The notes beneath the pieces are model-generated. The model was not told where the DNA came from and ran no database searches. It worked only from the letters and a program-made list of their open reading frames with translations. Below are positions 21,619 through 34,827 of a stretch of 64,000 bases of DNA, in pieces (position 1 is the first letter of the stretch; every line of letters begins with the position of its first letter). Origin of the DNA: Prostheceraeus crozeri. Lineage: Eukaryota; Platyhelminthes; Polycladida; Euryleptidae. The stretch spans positions 113,447 to 177,446 of the forward strand of contig CAJQUW010011242.1 in assembly GCA_907163375.1 (NCBI GenBank), read 5' to 3'. Made by a program: the position numbers and the translations under genes.

Positions 21619-24401
21619 CATTGCATTATAAAACTCGAGGAAGTCTATCTCATACTCAGAGGAGAAAAATAACATCTATTGAAAACAGAGAAATGGAAGA
21701 AGAAATTTGATCTATGCTCCTTGAAATCATGGCACTATGAATAATTGTGATAAACTGAATTGAATATCGGGTTAGAATCCGTTTTATAATTGCATGCTTA
21801 CATTTTTCATGGTCTCGTCACTTCTCTTTGCAAATGATCCATCAAACACTAGAACAACATGTGAACATGAATAAGACGCAGTAGGACACATAGACGTTGC
21901 CACAGACAGCTGACACCAACAAATGAAGCATGTATGAAACAAAATAATAATAGATGCAATATTTAGGATCGCAACATTAATTTTAAAGTCCACTCACACC
22001 AGGCACAACGCCGCTTGTGCTGGCGCAGGCAGAATTTTTGTTTAGAAACATACTGACACTGCTTTCATCAAAACGCGGGTCCTTTCCGTTTTGTCGCGCC
22101 ATTCCTCGCCCTCGGTGAATGGACCTAAGAGGCTATATGCATGAAAGAAGTGTGCACATGATCTCGAAATAAGCGATGTGTGATGCTTATAAATAAAACC
22201 TCGCAAAATAGTCTATTTAATCTCTATATTTCAGATATTTCAAGTATAAACCGGCCGACTTCAATTTCAGGGACGGACCGTGACTGACGACCGGTTCCAA
22301 CTTCCAACCCTGATAAATGACGACTTCTCTATCAGTGATCTGGAAAATTTAAGTGAATTTTAATAGAACCAATCAATTAATTGCAAATATTTGCCCATCA
22401 TCAAATAATTTTTGAATAAAGAATTAATGGAAGTGAACTGAAAATTCTTTATTGGGAAAATGATTTCTAGGCCTATGTAGACACGTTTACTGGTTGATTT
22501 TGTAACAAACTCTAAAAGCCAAGAATCAATTGTGGCTGTGAGCACTTGAGGAGCTAACTTTGAGTATCTCAGGACAAAAATGCATTAAAAGCCTTACCTG
22601 TGACACCTTCTAATACCCACTTATCCGGTAGGCAGTCTTCATTTCTCATCATTATTATTACAAATGCAAGAAAAGCATTATGCAACACCGGTGTTGCTGT
22701 ACGCGCTCTCCCACTGCTTCAGTTACCTACCGAAAAACATCCTCTGATCGGAGATTTTAACCATGCTTCTTGTTCGGTGCCCTATTATAGTTTCCTGCTG
22801 GAGATGTTAACTTAAAACTTTTTGTACCCCAATATTTTAGGGCCAACAACTGATGCTTTCTCCCCTTCCCTACCATAGTTTGGTAAAGTTGTATTTATGA
22901 AGGCTTCCGATACATTTTCCCCCTCTGTCTTACTTTTTCAATAGAAGAATTTCATTCAAATGAATAATCATGTTTCTCATGCTTCTTTACAGTCTTACGA
23001 GGATGCGGTTTTAATTGAGACCAAGAACTAGCATGAATACAACAGCATGACTATCTTCTATTTCCGTTCGGAAAATAGAGCCTAAGGAAACTGAATGTCG
23101 CAACATCAGTGGGAAGGTTGTTGCTGGTGTTGCGATCATACACTCAATACTAAATTTGTGGCTCTACCGAGCAGGGCCGACAGAAGGAAGAAATTGGGCT
23201 GAGTATAATTAATTATCGTGGAGTATACTGCATGACAAAAAAATCTTGACACAGAATTACAGAAACCATTAGTTTCATTTATCAAGTAACATCAAGACTG
23301 TAGCTTTAAATGATGAAAATATATTTCGCACATATCTAGCAACCTGTATGACCGCTCTTAGCATTAAGCAAGCTCAAAATCTACCAATTCTCTAAAGACT
23401 TGAATTAACAATTTCACAATTCAATGAACTGCAAATTATGGTCGTTATATTCATGGTCAGTACTCTGCATTTTTCAATTGAGTTGTCATTATTTGTAATA
23501 AATTAACAATCAAATGCTGAAATAGACATTTAAATGAGTTAGTTGATTATTGTTTTTTTTGAAATTTTTTAAATCAAATTTATATTGAACATTTATCTCA
23601 TAAAACTGCGTCCATTCGAGGACGATCAATAATGAAGCAGTTCAGCTCCCATTGGTTGGGTTATGTGAATTTTGTCATTTGTCGGTAGACGGTTTACTTC
23701 AGATAGAGCTGGGTGAGGCAGATTAGAATGTAGAACATGAGGTCATCGCTACTTCAACAGATGGCTGCATATAATTTCCTTTGAATCAATAGAGCGTGAT
23801 CAGCAGCCTTTTCACCTCAGGAAGTAATCCTAGTGAACTTTCAGGTAATCATAGACTTGTCAGCTCAGCATCTTTTCATTGATAGCATTGATGTATAATG
23901 CTGTGTGCGCCGATTCAGTCAACTGATAAAATATGCTGCAATTAAAGACAGATTAGCAGTTAACTGTTGTTGCATATTTTGTCCATTTTTACTGATTTAA
24001 TTATCATCTCACTTGTGTTATCATTGGTAATATTATCTGTTGTTTAAAGGAATAATTATTATCTATCATTTACAATTTAAAACAATTTATCTTTTTATTG
24101 TTTGCAACTTTTTATTTTATTATTATATTTGTAAAGTACTATATTGTTTATATTTCAACTTTGTCACTTTGGAAATCATTTGGAAGACCAAGCATTCTAT
24201 ACAGAAATTAATGAAAAATTTATTGGAGACATTAGATGATTTTCACAGTGTTTCATTAGTTATTGATAGCATGACGATTACCTTGCGAACGCCAGTCATA
24301 ATTGCGGTTTGAAAAGCAAGCATGCGTTTCCAAGAACACATCCAAGAGAATCTGCCATTAATCTAGAGATATGACAATTAATTATTCAAGCACAATTAAC
24401 G
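21619..24401. other. No gene recognised
   Basis: AT-rich sequence with short, unsupported frames (none over 90 codons). No exon chain with family resemblance was found. Confidence 0.45.
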
Positions 24402-24519
24402 AAAGAATAATGCAAAAAAGACTTATCTGCCGTTAATCTGTCGCAGGTAACTACCTGCGAAACCTTGCAAAAGCGAATACAAGATTAACGGCAGATAGGT
24501 CGATTTTTCATTATTCTTT
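24402..24519. mobile_element. Small foldback element
   Basis: AAAGAATAATG (24402-24412) pairs with CATTATTCTTT (24509-24519). Inside, TATCTGCCGTTAATCT (24424-24439) pairs perfectly with 24482-24497, and TCGCAGGTA-AC-TACCTGCGA (24441-24460) forms a central hairpin. This is a nested palindrome typical of a small MITE. Confidence 0.65.
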
Positions 24520-27039
24520 GAAACATTCGTCTGCCTCAGCACGCTATAATTGCATTATCATAATTTACGATTCAAATGGTACTGACTATAAACTGAACAA
24601 ACCGAGAGCCAAAAATGGAAAACTACACTGGGTCGAGCAATGCCACTCAGATGATGGTAAACATGAAACAAGCTAAAATCGCTCCTTATGAGTTATTTCC
24701 CCTCCCCAAGGTTTTCAAATTTCTCTGAAATCTGCAAAAATGAATCAAACGTCACCCAACTTCAGGTAGACGTGCTTTGTCATATTTTCTACGCATATGC
24801 AAAAATGCATGCATATCAGACAAGTGCTTTTTGAATGAGTGATGATAACGTGAAGTGTAGCGATGTCAACAGCTTGATCTGACTTCGTCTGTTCAACGCA
24901 TTATTGTCACTCGTGTGTGCATTGTTCTCTCTCCCTCTTCGTTTCATCCACTTCTATTTGAAATCTTCCCACGACCACTTGCCACACCTTTATTAAGTTG
25001 AAAATGTTAGTGTAAGGGATGTGGCCTGGTCATCACCACTTCACGAGTTGTCGGGAAATTACTTTGTTAATCTCAAGTGCTTTCTGCTCGGACGATGAGG
25101 TCATAATAAATCAGATCAAGCTGCAGCAACGCTTCACTTCAAGTTATCGCCCCCATTTCTAAAATTACTTGTCCGATTTGTACAAATTTTGGTATGTGGG
25201 TAAAAAATATCCTCATTTACGTGCAGATAAAGTTTTGTGACGATTGATTCATTTCTACGAATTTTTGACAAATTTGAAAACGTAGGGGGCGGAGATAACC
25301 CATAAGTTCCCTAAAATCTGTTAGAGGAAAATTAAAAATATTTTTATCAGCTGCACACAGTCCCACATTTGCGAGCATTTTTTGAATTACAAAAAGCACT
25401 ATTCCACTAGTCGCTGTAATTCCCGACTGTGGGGCAATTAATATTCTTTACTGAAGTTCATGTTGTGTTAGAAAGATTAAAAGATGAAATTAAAAGAAAT
25501 TGTGATAGAAAAATTGCCTAGTCTATCGGTCATTTCTGCTCGATCTCGTTACCAAGTTACGAACTTTGGGGTCACGTGTATGTGTCCTCCTGTCCTTTCT
25601 GAGCGGTTCACCTCGTCCAGTCACCAGGAGACAGAACATCCGACCATTGAATTGACTGAATATTTCTATATTTAGCTGCAATCCTAATTTGCATGAATCA
25701 GAACAATGAGATCGTTGATCACACAGCTGTATCAAAGGATAGTCAGTCGACATGGTGATGACCTTGAACATGTCCCGTGATGTTTATTATTCAATGTCGC
25801 CATGGTTACATCAGCGACCGCGACGTTTGCCACCATTCTTACAAACTGCATTGTGTGAGATATCATTTTGTAGTCATATTGAATAGCTGTCTCAGGATCT
25901 GAAATGTCCGCTTGCCGGATCAGTTACATGAATGCTGGCTCTACACACTTTACACATTGATACATTACTTCGTAGTTTGCTGGATTAAGTCTTCGTCATT
26001 GGAGACGCAATAAGAGCAGATGAAATTAATTTCATTCATTTTGCTGTATCGCAAAATCTATCTGTATTATTCAACGATGGTCCTTCACCATGAAATTTAT
26101 GATGGATAATTTCATAATCTTTAAAAACTTACTAATCAACATGCCTTCTATTTTCAGGCTTTATTTTACTGCGTTTTATAGTAATTTTATACAATACTTT
26201 ATAGAAAGTTTTAAAACAACTCCTAAAACACAGTTTAAAGCACATTTTTAAAACATGGTTTCAATGCACGATTATTACACCGCATTTTTAAGCATTAACA
26301 AAAACAAAAAAAGCAAAGTTGATACCTAGACCAACTGAAGTGGCTATCATCAGAATTGTGCTTCCTAAATCGTATAAAATGGATAAATGAAAATTCAGTT
26401 CCATCCCCAATCAAAAGGTGAGAACAAACCTGAAAAATTACCATTTCGTCCAATGTCAGGAATCTTCAGCAGGCCTCATCTTCATCGAAACTTCAATCTG
26501 TTTCCCAATGACTTCACTCGTACATGCGGTTTTCTTTGATTCTGTCTGACATGAGGAGTTACCGGGTAGAACTAGTCAGACGCGCAGACTCGCAATAGCC
26601 ATGAGGTGCAACCTTTTTTCTCTTTCCATTGTGAATGCCAAAAGCAGCATCCGTTACTTATCACAGGCTCACTAGCATGGACGCCTTGTCAGAAGTGTGT
26701 TAAAAGTAGAATTTAGTGACTACCCTCCGAAAGTTCATCCTAATTGCGGACCTAAATTATAGAGTCCGGCTATCAGCCCGTTCCCGAGCTTCTTCCGATT
26801 TTCTGTGACTAAGTGAAAAGCACTAAGTCTAGGGCCACAATTTTTGACAAGGAGGACTTACCAGAGAGATGGATGCAACTGTTCAGAATATTTCCAAGAA
26901 ATTAAGTAACTGCGGACAAATGGAAGGAGCGTGATATAAACATGCATGACGTAGTCAACTCGCGAATAGCATGTTACCTATCCTACAGATGATTTCATTC
27001 ACACGTCAAAGCAGCTCTTGAGGTTGTCGATCCAAAGAG
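24520..27039. other. No gene recognised
   Basis: Contains an imperfect inverted pair of GTTATC-GCCCCC words (about 25146 and 25294) but no convincing element or gene. The open frames are short. Confidence 0.45.
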
Positions 27040-29801
27040 CAGTGGTGGGCAACCAAGCTGGGATGGAGGGCCACAAGTAGTGGCCCGCGAGAGGCCACCA
27101 ATTTTTAAAAGGCAGAAAAAACAAAAAATGAAATAGGCAGAAAAGGCAAAATCCATTCATTGAATACTTTTGAACGCAACTTGAAGGGCTGCTGTACTAT
27201 ACATGTGCATAGTGGTAGCACATGGCATAACTGTGTTTGGAAATGCATGCAGCAGGAGTGTTTTCAACTAAACTGTTGTCTTTTTAGGAACTGTATTTCA
27301 CTTTCTAAAATCTATATGAATACTTTTTCATTTCATTTGTAACATTTATCTTTGTGTTGTCCGCTCAACGATTTTCATCATGAGGGTGTTCCATTCAAAA
27401 TATGTCTTAATTATCATTATAATTCACAATGAACTGATAATAGGGAAAACTAATCCCGAAAGCTTTTTTGTGTTATTAAATTATAGTAATATGACCATAG
27501 AGTAGGGATATATAGGTAGAGTGTCGACTCAAAAAGGTATCTGTATACAGTGAAAATTTTTACATGAAAGGATTCAGTTTTTTTGCGGTGATTACGTTCC
27601 CGTGGTCCAAAAAATTATCTGAGCATTTTTAAAAAAGTCAAAATTTTGCCAATTTATATACTACCGAGATGACGTCCCTATATAAGTAGTATGAAACAAC
27701 TTGGATATCAAAAGGAATGAATATTTGCTAATAAGCATCCTAACTAGGCGGAAATTGAGCTGATTATCAAGGGAATTTCATGATCAGTGGAAGTCTTGAT
27801 GAAAAAGTCGACATCTCAGTGCTTTCTTGCCTGAAATTTCATTTTTCTAATTCATGAAAGCAATAGCGCAGGTCATCGAGTTGCCAATTTAACAAATATT
27901 ACCTCACCAAGGCTGTCATGACACGGACAATCTGTAAAATAATATCATTTCCTCCTGCTTTGCTATCATGATCAGTCAATTCCGTTGTAATTTCTTCAAA
28001 ACTGCATAAATGTGTGTATCTCACATTTGGAAACAATTCCGACTGCATCTCCTTTGAGTTCATTTAATAAAATCAAAGGTGTATACACCAAAGATATTTA
28101 ATTGTTTAAAAGGGCTAGATGAGAAATAGATGCCTAAATTTGAACCCATTTTAGTACGGTCCTTATCGTGGCAAAAAAAGCATTACGGCAATGGGGCGAA
28201 ATTGCTGTAACGGTACGGCTGTACGATGTGAAATGCGACAAAAAGCCTTGGAAATGGCACATGATGTAAAGCACAATTCACTGATACTATATGATAAGTT
28301 TCAAGAATATTCGCTCAACAGTTTCTCTGAAAAAAAATTGTTAAAGATGAGAGCGGTGATACAGCAATTTAGTGCAGTACTATCAATTTAGAAGAAAAAA
28401 TATTCACATGAAGACTGATGAGTATTGATAAACACACAACTCCCTCTGTAGAATTCATGACTATTAACAAATTCAGTGAGAATCCGAGTATTACACTGAG
28501 CAATTGGCTATTAATAAGGCTAAACCATGTCAACAACGCTCTTCGAGTTATTCACCAGGCTGAAACTACAACATGGATCCATGTATTGCAAATAATTAAG
28601 AGAGGGCATTTTAGGTCCAAGTAGAATCGATCATCGGATGTCTGTCAATGTCAAAGATGTTGTCAATGTGCATTGTATAACATGCGTAATATATGTTGTT
28701 TGCTTTTATTTGCTTAAGCCAATTTTTTATCAAATTTTCTGATAATTCATATATTTTTTTTTCTGTCGTATCAGGTAATTTCTTACCGCAAAATTACATT
28801 TACACGTTAGATTATTGCCAAGCTTGGCAATCACGTTTGGCGTGGCCGGGCAACGGTGGGCACAGCAGCGATGTACATGTACAACCATATGGCCAGGCGT
28901 TCGTGCTTATTACAAAGAAACAATCTGCATGATCAAAAGTAAAGACACGGCTCATTTTTCTGTACAGAAAAGTCATTTAGTCATGTATTAGGTGAATTGT
29001 AAGTGAACTTCACAATGCTTTTATCTAAGAATGAAACAATTGGTTTTCATTTGTGCTATTCCTATGTAACATGCGCTCTTCAGATTTAATAATCAACTCA
29101 CATAAAATAATGCAATGAAGTCTAATTGAAAGAATTGTATCAGCAGGATGCTCTTATTTACAAATGGGCTTTCCAAGATATCTTAAAAAGTAGAATAGAT
29201 TATTATTTGTTGCAATTTGGACGCTGTTTTCAGACATACATAAAAATTCCTTGATTTATTATTAAAATGCGTTTTGGTTCTGTCATTACTAAAAAGAGGT
29301 AATGAAAAGGAATATTTGTTGCTCGCTTACAAATATTTTCAAATTCATGCAATATCAGCTGATTTTCACTGGTTTCGTTGCACACAAGGTAAAAACACGT
29401 CTATTTCCAATCTAGCCCTTTATAATATTAAATATCTTTGGTATACACATTGGCGATTTATAAATGCGGAGTTGCCACTCTACCTAACATACTTTCTCTA
29501 TGGTCTGAAAATATATGACAGTAAGCACTCACGCAGTTGATGACTATGTAACCTACATTCATGCTGAGAAGATATTCATTGCGAAGGAACATGGTTTGAG
29601 CATTCGAATGAGAACTCTTTGTGACATCATATTGCTCAATAAATCATTAGTTAAAGCTTTTGCAAATTCTAATGAAGATCAACCTCTAGCCTTTAAAGGT
29701 CAAAGTCGGATACTGCCATTCTCACATTACCGATTCAAACAATGTCCGCGAGCCACTTTGGATATCAGAATCGGTGGCGGGCCACGCGTTGCCTACCACT
29801 G
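27040..29801. mobile_element. Non-autonomous hAT-like element
   Basis: The left end CAGTGGTGGGCAAC (27040) and the right end, which reads CAGTGGTAGGCAAC on the minus strand (ending 29801), are inverted repeats of the CAGNGGTNGGCAA type common in hAT elements. Further inside, GGCCCGC and GCTCGCGG/CCCGCGAG words are also inverted. The flanking octamers CCAAAGAG and ACTTAGAG match only in part, so the target duplication is eroded. No transposase frame is visible in the 2.7 kb interior. Confidence 0.65.
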
Positions 29802-29918
29802 ACTTAGAGGGTTGTTCAGATGAAAAGAGGCGATGCAAAATTGTTGGAATAGATTAGGAATGGTGATAGCTAACAATGGGAAATGTAGTTGATAGCCTTA
29901 TACGGGAGGGTGTTCAAT

Positions 29919-30521
29919 GGTGAGGATGAGAAAAAAATACGGCACTCCCTATAGTAACGGCTTTAATAAAATCGAATGGCTAAAAGTATTTACACGGCAA
30001 ACGTTTCGCGTCGCAGTCGCTGCCTCACTGCACTAAAAAGAAGGTAAAAGCAGCCAGAGTTTATATATGGTTTATATATCAAGGTGATAATACCGTAGAC
30101 AGAGTATCTCTCAGCCAACCAGTTCGTCTTTGCGGTTCAACTGTGGTCGGTCTCCTATCTTTGATGTAGCGAGTTTCAGCCAGACGATTTTTAAAGCGGC
30201 GAATTATGTTTGGCAATGATGTTAATTCTGAAATCGAAAATGTTACTGTCGTGGCTTCAATCGTCTGGCTGAAGCTCGCTACATCAGAAATAGGAGACCA
30301 CAGTTGAACCGCAAAGACGAGCTGGTTGACTGAGAGATACTCTCTCTACGGTATTATCACCCTGATAAATAAACCACTCGCTCTGGCTGCTTTTACCTTC
30401 TTTTTAGTGCAGTGAGGCAGCGACTGCGTCGCGAAACGTTTGCCGTGTAAATACTTTTAGCTATTCAATTTTATTAAAGCCGTTACTAAAGAGCGTGCCG
30501 TATTTTTTTCTCAACCTCACA
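29919..30521. mobile_element. Foldback element with about 270-bp arms
   Basis: GTGAGG-TGAGAAAAAAATACGGCAC at the left is matched in inverted form by the right end near 30495-30520. The arms match nearly throughout (for example CACTGCACTAAAAAGAAGG, and GATGTAGCGAG against CTCGCTACATC), leaving a unique centre of roughly 60 bp near 30190-30250. No coding capacity. Typical large-arm MITE or foldback. Confidence 0.8.
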
Positions 30522-32519
30522 ATGGGAAATGGTCCAATTGGAAAACAGTGGGATGTGTTTTATGCGACATTTTTAGCCATCACCATTCCTCCGGATTAAG
30601 CATGCAATTGAAAACTTACTTTGACTGGCAAAACTAATGAATTCTTATTTCATTTCATTTCATTAGGACATCGTATGGCTGACTCTAAATCAAGAACTCG
30701 GTTGTAGCTGTAACCTGAAAACATTTCCGTGAACGCCATGAATCAATCTTTTATTGCTCACGTGAAAACTGCGTTGGAGATGGGAGGTGGAGTGCGCGGA
30801 ATGTATTTTCGAAATCAACATTAAAATGTTTGCTGCTAATGCATGCTTTGCGATGTTTCAAACTGTACATTTACATGGCCATGCAGCAAAACAAAAGAAT
30901 TTAGAGCTCAGGTTTTATCAAAATGTTTTAGATGAAATTAAACGACATGTAAGACGCGATGACATTTTCCGGATTTCTTTTGAAAGCTTAAGTGACAGGC
31001 CGTCACAAAATTGGCGAACTCTGGCCGACTTAAAATCTCTAAGAACTTGACAAAAGTTCACGTAAAATGTTCAAATTTATGTTGATAGTCCACTTTCGAG
31101 TTGCCATAGTCACATCGATTTGGCAACTCCTAAAGATCCATAAAGCACGTTTTAAAGCTTTAAGCTCAAAAAGACGCTTTAAAGCACTTCAAAGAAATTG
31201 TCAAAATTCTGTGTTAGCATGTTTCAATGTCCATGCACTATTGAGGTTCCATAGATAGGTTAGTTTAATTTTCTTAATGACATTCAGTACAATTTCCTTT
31301 TTCTGTATCCCTTGATAAAGGCTAAGCCGAAATATTGGGATTATGAAACCATGCGGTCGTAGAAATTGCCTTTTTTACATCTTTAAATGAATGAATCTCG
31401 ACCGATGGCAACGAAAAATCAACTTCAAAGAAGATTTTGAATTTTTTGACATTTAACTATTGGCTTATCCTATTTAAGGCCCCAACTTTGATTCAGAAAT
31501 TCTGGGTCATGCTTGTTCTTGTGGGATTTTATTTCAGGACAACGGGAATTATATCTAATGTCCTCTTCATCCAGCTAAAGAAAGAAATAACCACTTATTT
31601 TTACTCTAGCAAGTTCATGCTTGACTCGCTTAAGCTACATTTATTTCCAAGCATTTGACATTCAACTTCTACAGTCGGATGTTAGGCTTCCGATTTAATT
31701 GAAAACTGATACAATTTTATTGTCGAAGCCACCGTCAACTCTTATCGTTATTTTCAGTTATTGATGAGATTATTTATGCTGTGATGATGTTTTTAAGTTT
31801 ACTTCTCATGGATAGGAAATATTTCTTTTCGATTCAATAAAGTTAACTGGGTTCATTTCCCTTATCCCGTCAGCTTTTCAACAACACCGAGAATGAAATA
31901 TCCAGACAGACACTCATTAAGTAGGCCGGTGGGTGATTTGGTGCATTCGCGTCATTTGATCCTATAAATTCATTAAGCTAGCAAACAAATCGACTTACAA
32001 CTGTTAAGTGACACTATAAGCATCGGCGGCGACACGAACTTTTTGTTGGAAGGGTGCCACAATAAATCCTTTGATTTTGTCATTAGTGGACAGATCCAAA
32101 CACATTGATCCGTTCAGTATAGTCTCCTCTCACGAAATGAGACACTGAAAATTTAGAAACTGAAAAATTGAGAGCAGTCTAATTTTTTCTGGTATTAAAA
32201 TTTGACCGTTGATGCATGCAAATTTCAGCACGCGCCATTCTTAAATTGCATTGTAGGCAATTGCAGATATCCTGGATCGATCTGTAAATTTTTTGATGAA
32301 CAAAATAATTGAAGTGGTTAGTAATAAAATGTAATTCTCTTTAAGCAGCATTGTTACGAAGTTTTCTATCAAGATGGAAATTATAGGCTAAGCTGCTGAT
32401 GACCGATTTATATTATAACATTTTTACTTTTTCATAAAAATGAGATGCTTCTTTTACGATGGTGAAGGTAAAGTGTCACTGCAAGTAAATCAGTCAAACT
32501 TCCTTCACATAACAATACA
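30522..32519. other. Sequence left of element 2, no gene recognised
   Basis: AT-rich with several short frames and no recognisable domain. It ends at ATACA directly before the AGTAGTAAGG terminus of element 2. Confidence 0.45.
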
Positions 32520-34050
32520 AGTAGTAAGGAAGTGACAAACACCAGATAGCGCAAGATGGCCGCCATCGCTGACGTCCCCCCCCCTCTGGAACGGCAGAGT
32601 GTCGTGGTCGGCCGCCGTGGTGCTTCGGGTCTGAGTCCCCCCCCCCTCTGGAACGATAGAGTGTCGGTCGTGGTGGACTTGGGCGACCACCAGGATTAGT
32701 CTTGAGGCTATAGTGTGTGATGTTTTTCGTGCAATCTGCTGAATGTTGGGTTGTAAAATGGGTTGTTTCGAGTGGAAGGAGTGGTCGGATGAGAAAACGG
32801 AGGTCGGATTCGGATTCAGCGTGAAATTCTGTATCGCTATGGTGAGTTTCAAGGCAATCGGTGAGAAAAAATTTTCAACATTTTTCGAAAAACGACAGAG
32901 TTAGAATTTGGGACGTTTTGGTGTGTAGCGTCAAAACGAAGCATCGGATGAGAAAACGGAGGTCAGATTCGGATTCAGCGTGAAATTCTGCATCGCTATG
33001 GTGAGTTTCAAGTCAATCGGAGAGAAAAAATTTTCGGCTGACGTCCCCCCCCCTCTGGACAGCTCGCTTCGATTTTGGCTTCCAGTGGACGGATTTTGTC
33101 GTGCGATAGCTCGTTTGAAAGCTAAGAGTGAGACAAATTCAGTGAAAGAATCGGCTTGTTCCTATCTGTCTTCATTCAAAAGTTAGAGCGGTTACAAGAT
33201 TTTAGGTCGGAGCTCGCTCACCTGAAAAAATCCTAAGTGTCAGAGTGACTTTGTATGGGTAAAATTTTGAAAATTTTCCAAAGTGTGGAATTTCGACCTG
33301 GGACCGTCACCAAAACATTTTTCATCAAATTTCACTGACCTCCCCCCCCCCGACAGCAATCTTCTAACTTTGGTTCTAGTGAACGGATTTTGTTCGTTCG
33401 AGTTGCATTCGAAAGAGGAGAAAAAGCTGCTCGACAACATTTTTTGTTGCGAGTCAATCGGACCAGCCGTTCAAAAGTTAGAGCGGTTACAAGATTTTAG
33501 GTCGGAGCTCGCTCACCTGAAAAAATCCTAAGTGTCAGAGTGGCTTTGTATGGGTAAAATTTTGAAAATTTTCCAAAGTGTGGAATTTCGACCTGGGACC
33601 GTCACCAAAACATTTTTCATCAAATTTCACTGACCTCCCCCCCCTCTGGACAGCTAGCTTCGATCTTGGCTTCTAGTGGACGGATTTTGTCGTGCAATAG
33701 CTCGTTTGAAAGCTAAGAGTGAGACAAATTCAGTGAAAGAATCGGCTTGTTCCTATCTGTCTTCATTCAAAAGTTAGAGCGGTTACAAGATTTTAGGTCG
33801 GAGCTCGCTCACCTGAAAAAATCCTAAGTGTCAGAGTGGCTTTGTATGGGTAAAATTTTGAAAATTTTCCAAAGTGTGGAATTTCGACCTGGACCTTCAC
33901 CAAAACATTTTTCATCAAATTTCTCTGAACGAGGGGGGGGGAGTCAGTGAAATTTGATGAAAAATGTTTTGGTAAAGGTCCCAGGTCGAAATTCGGAAGT
34001 TTTAAATTTTTCAAAATTTTCACCACACTGGAGCTCTCACACTTAGGAAT
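32520..34050 (-). repeat. Left terminal satellite of element 2
   Basis: Inverted relative to the right-end satellites. C-runs start near 32574, 32637, 33046, 33343 and 33638, so the minus strand is G-rich and runs 5' to 3' towards the terminus. One unit at about 33930 has the opposite orientation. Words shared with the element 1 satellite include CCAGTGGACGG and GAATCGGCTTGTTCC. Confidence 0.8.
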
Positions 34051-34229
34051 TTTTTCACTTGTGGCATGTTACATGGACATGTGCTGACGGACCAACTTCC
34101 CGTGATCATATGAGAATGGTTCAGGTGTCATATGATAGAGAATGATGAGACGAATCGTTTGCAACAAACCGCATGTCGCTACGATGAATACTTTCGGAGA
34201 TAGAGCCATTTTAAGTTTTCTTCCGAGCA

Positions 34230-34237
34230 TATATAAA
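34230..34237 (+). promoter_or_regulatory. TATA box of the coiled-coil gene
   Basis: TATATAAA is followed about 40 bases later by GAG|GTAAGC (34276-34282), a good donor. A matching acceptor TATCTTACAG ends at 34810, 17 bases before the ATG at 34828. The gene therefore probably has a non-coding first exon and a 530-bp leader intron. Confidence 0.55.
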
Positions 34238-34489
34238 CCCCCGACAACGTAAGTCTGATCACTTCATCGAAAGACGAGGTAAGCGACGGTCGTCGCTCTG
34301 AGCTCCCGATATCGGGTGTTTCAAAGGACTCTATCTTTTGAAGTAGGCAAGCTATCTTCTTACTTCAAAGTTTGTATGATAGAGTTTGATAGTGTCTTTA
34401 CTACTGATAAAATTTTTTAAAAGTAGTATGAGTAGTAAAATGCGGAATTTTTTATAAATTCTTAATTTTCACTTTTTTCAAAGTTTTAA

Positions 34490-34755
34490 CATATAGACTA
34501 AGGTTTTCAAGTATCCTGAGTTCAAATCTGCTATCAGATTTGAAATTTAACTAAGTCTAAGGCAGCTTTGAGGGGTTAGATCCAGCTACTGATCACTACC
34601 TTTGACTCGGCGTTCCTGTTACCACTTCGGGGCAGTGACAATGATGTCTTCAGCTGTAAAGAGCGGGTATCGGGGAAGATCTCTCACTTCCCTAGTGATC
34701 AGTACAAGGCCTTCGGGCTGTCGACGGGATCGAGTGCCACTCACTACACTCTTTA
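34490..34755 (+). repeat. Block shared with the element 1 TIR
   Basis: Near-identical to 80-340 of element 1, including the GGGAAGATCTCTCACTTCCC palindromic segment and the TG-CTAT-CA hairpin at 34521-34544. It diverges from the TIR at about 34750, where the coiled-coil gene begins. It lies inside the inferred leader intron. Confidence 0.7.
34521..34544 (+). repeat. TG-CTAT-CA hairpin, ten perfect pairs
   Basis: TTCAAATCTG, loop CTAT, CAGATTTGAA. This is the best-preserved member of the hairpin family. The element 1 copies have lost one outer pair. Confidence 0.7.
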
Positions 34756-34827
34756 GGAATATGACTGTACTACATGATTCCAAACTTATCCAAATTTCAT
34801 TATCTTACAGTTAACAATAAATCAGGC

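Noticed and set aside
25146-25305. MITE with GTTATC-GCCCCC ends
   Set aside because: Only about 12 bases match and a three-base gap is needed. No target duplication seen.
34774-34827. Upstream extension of the coiled-coil protein (18 extra residues)
   Set aside because: It lies in the inferred leader intron. An acceptor at 34810 and the ATG at 34828 give a better gene model.
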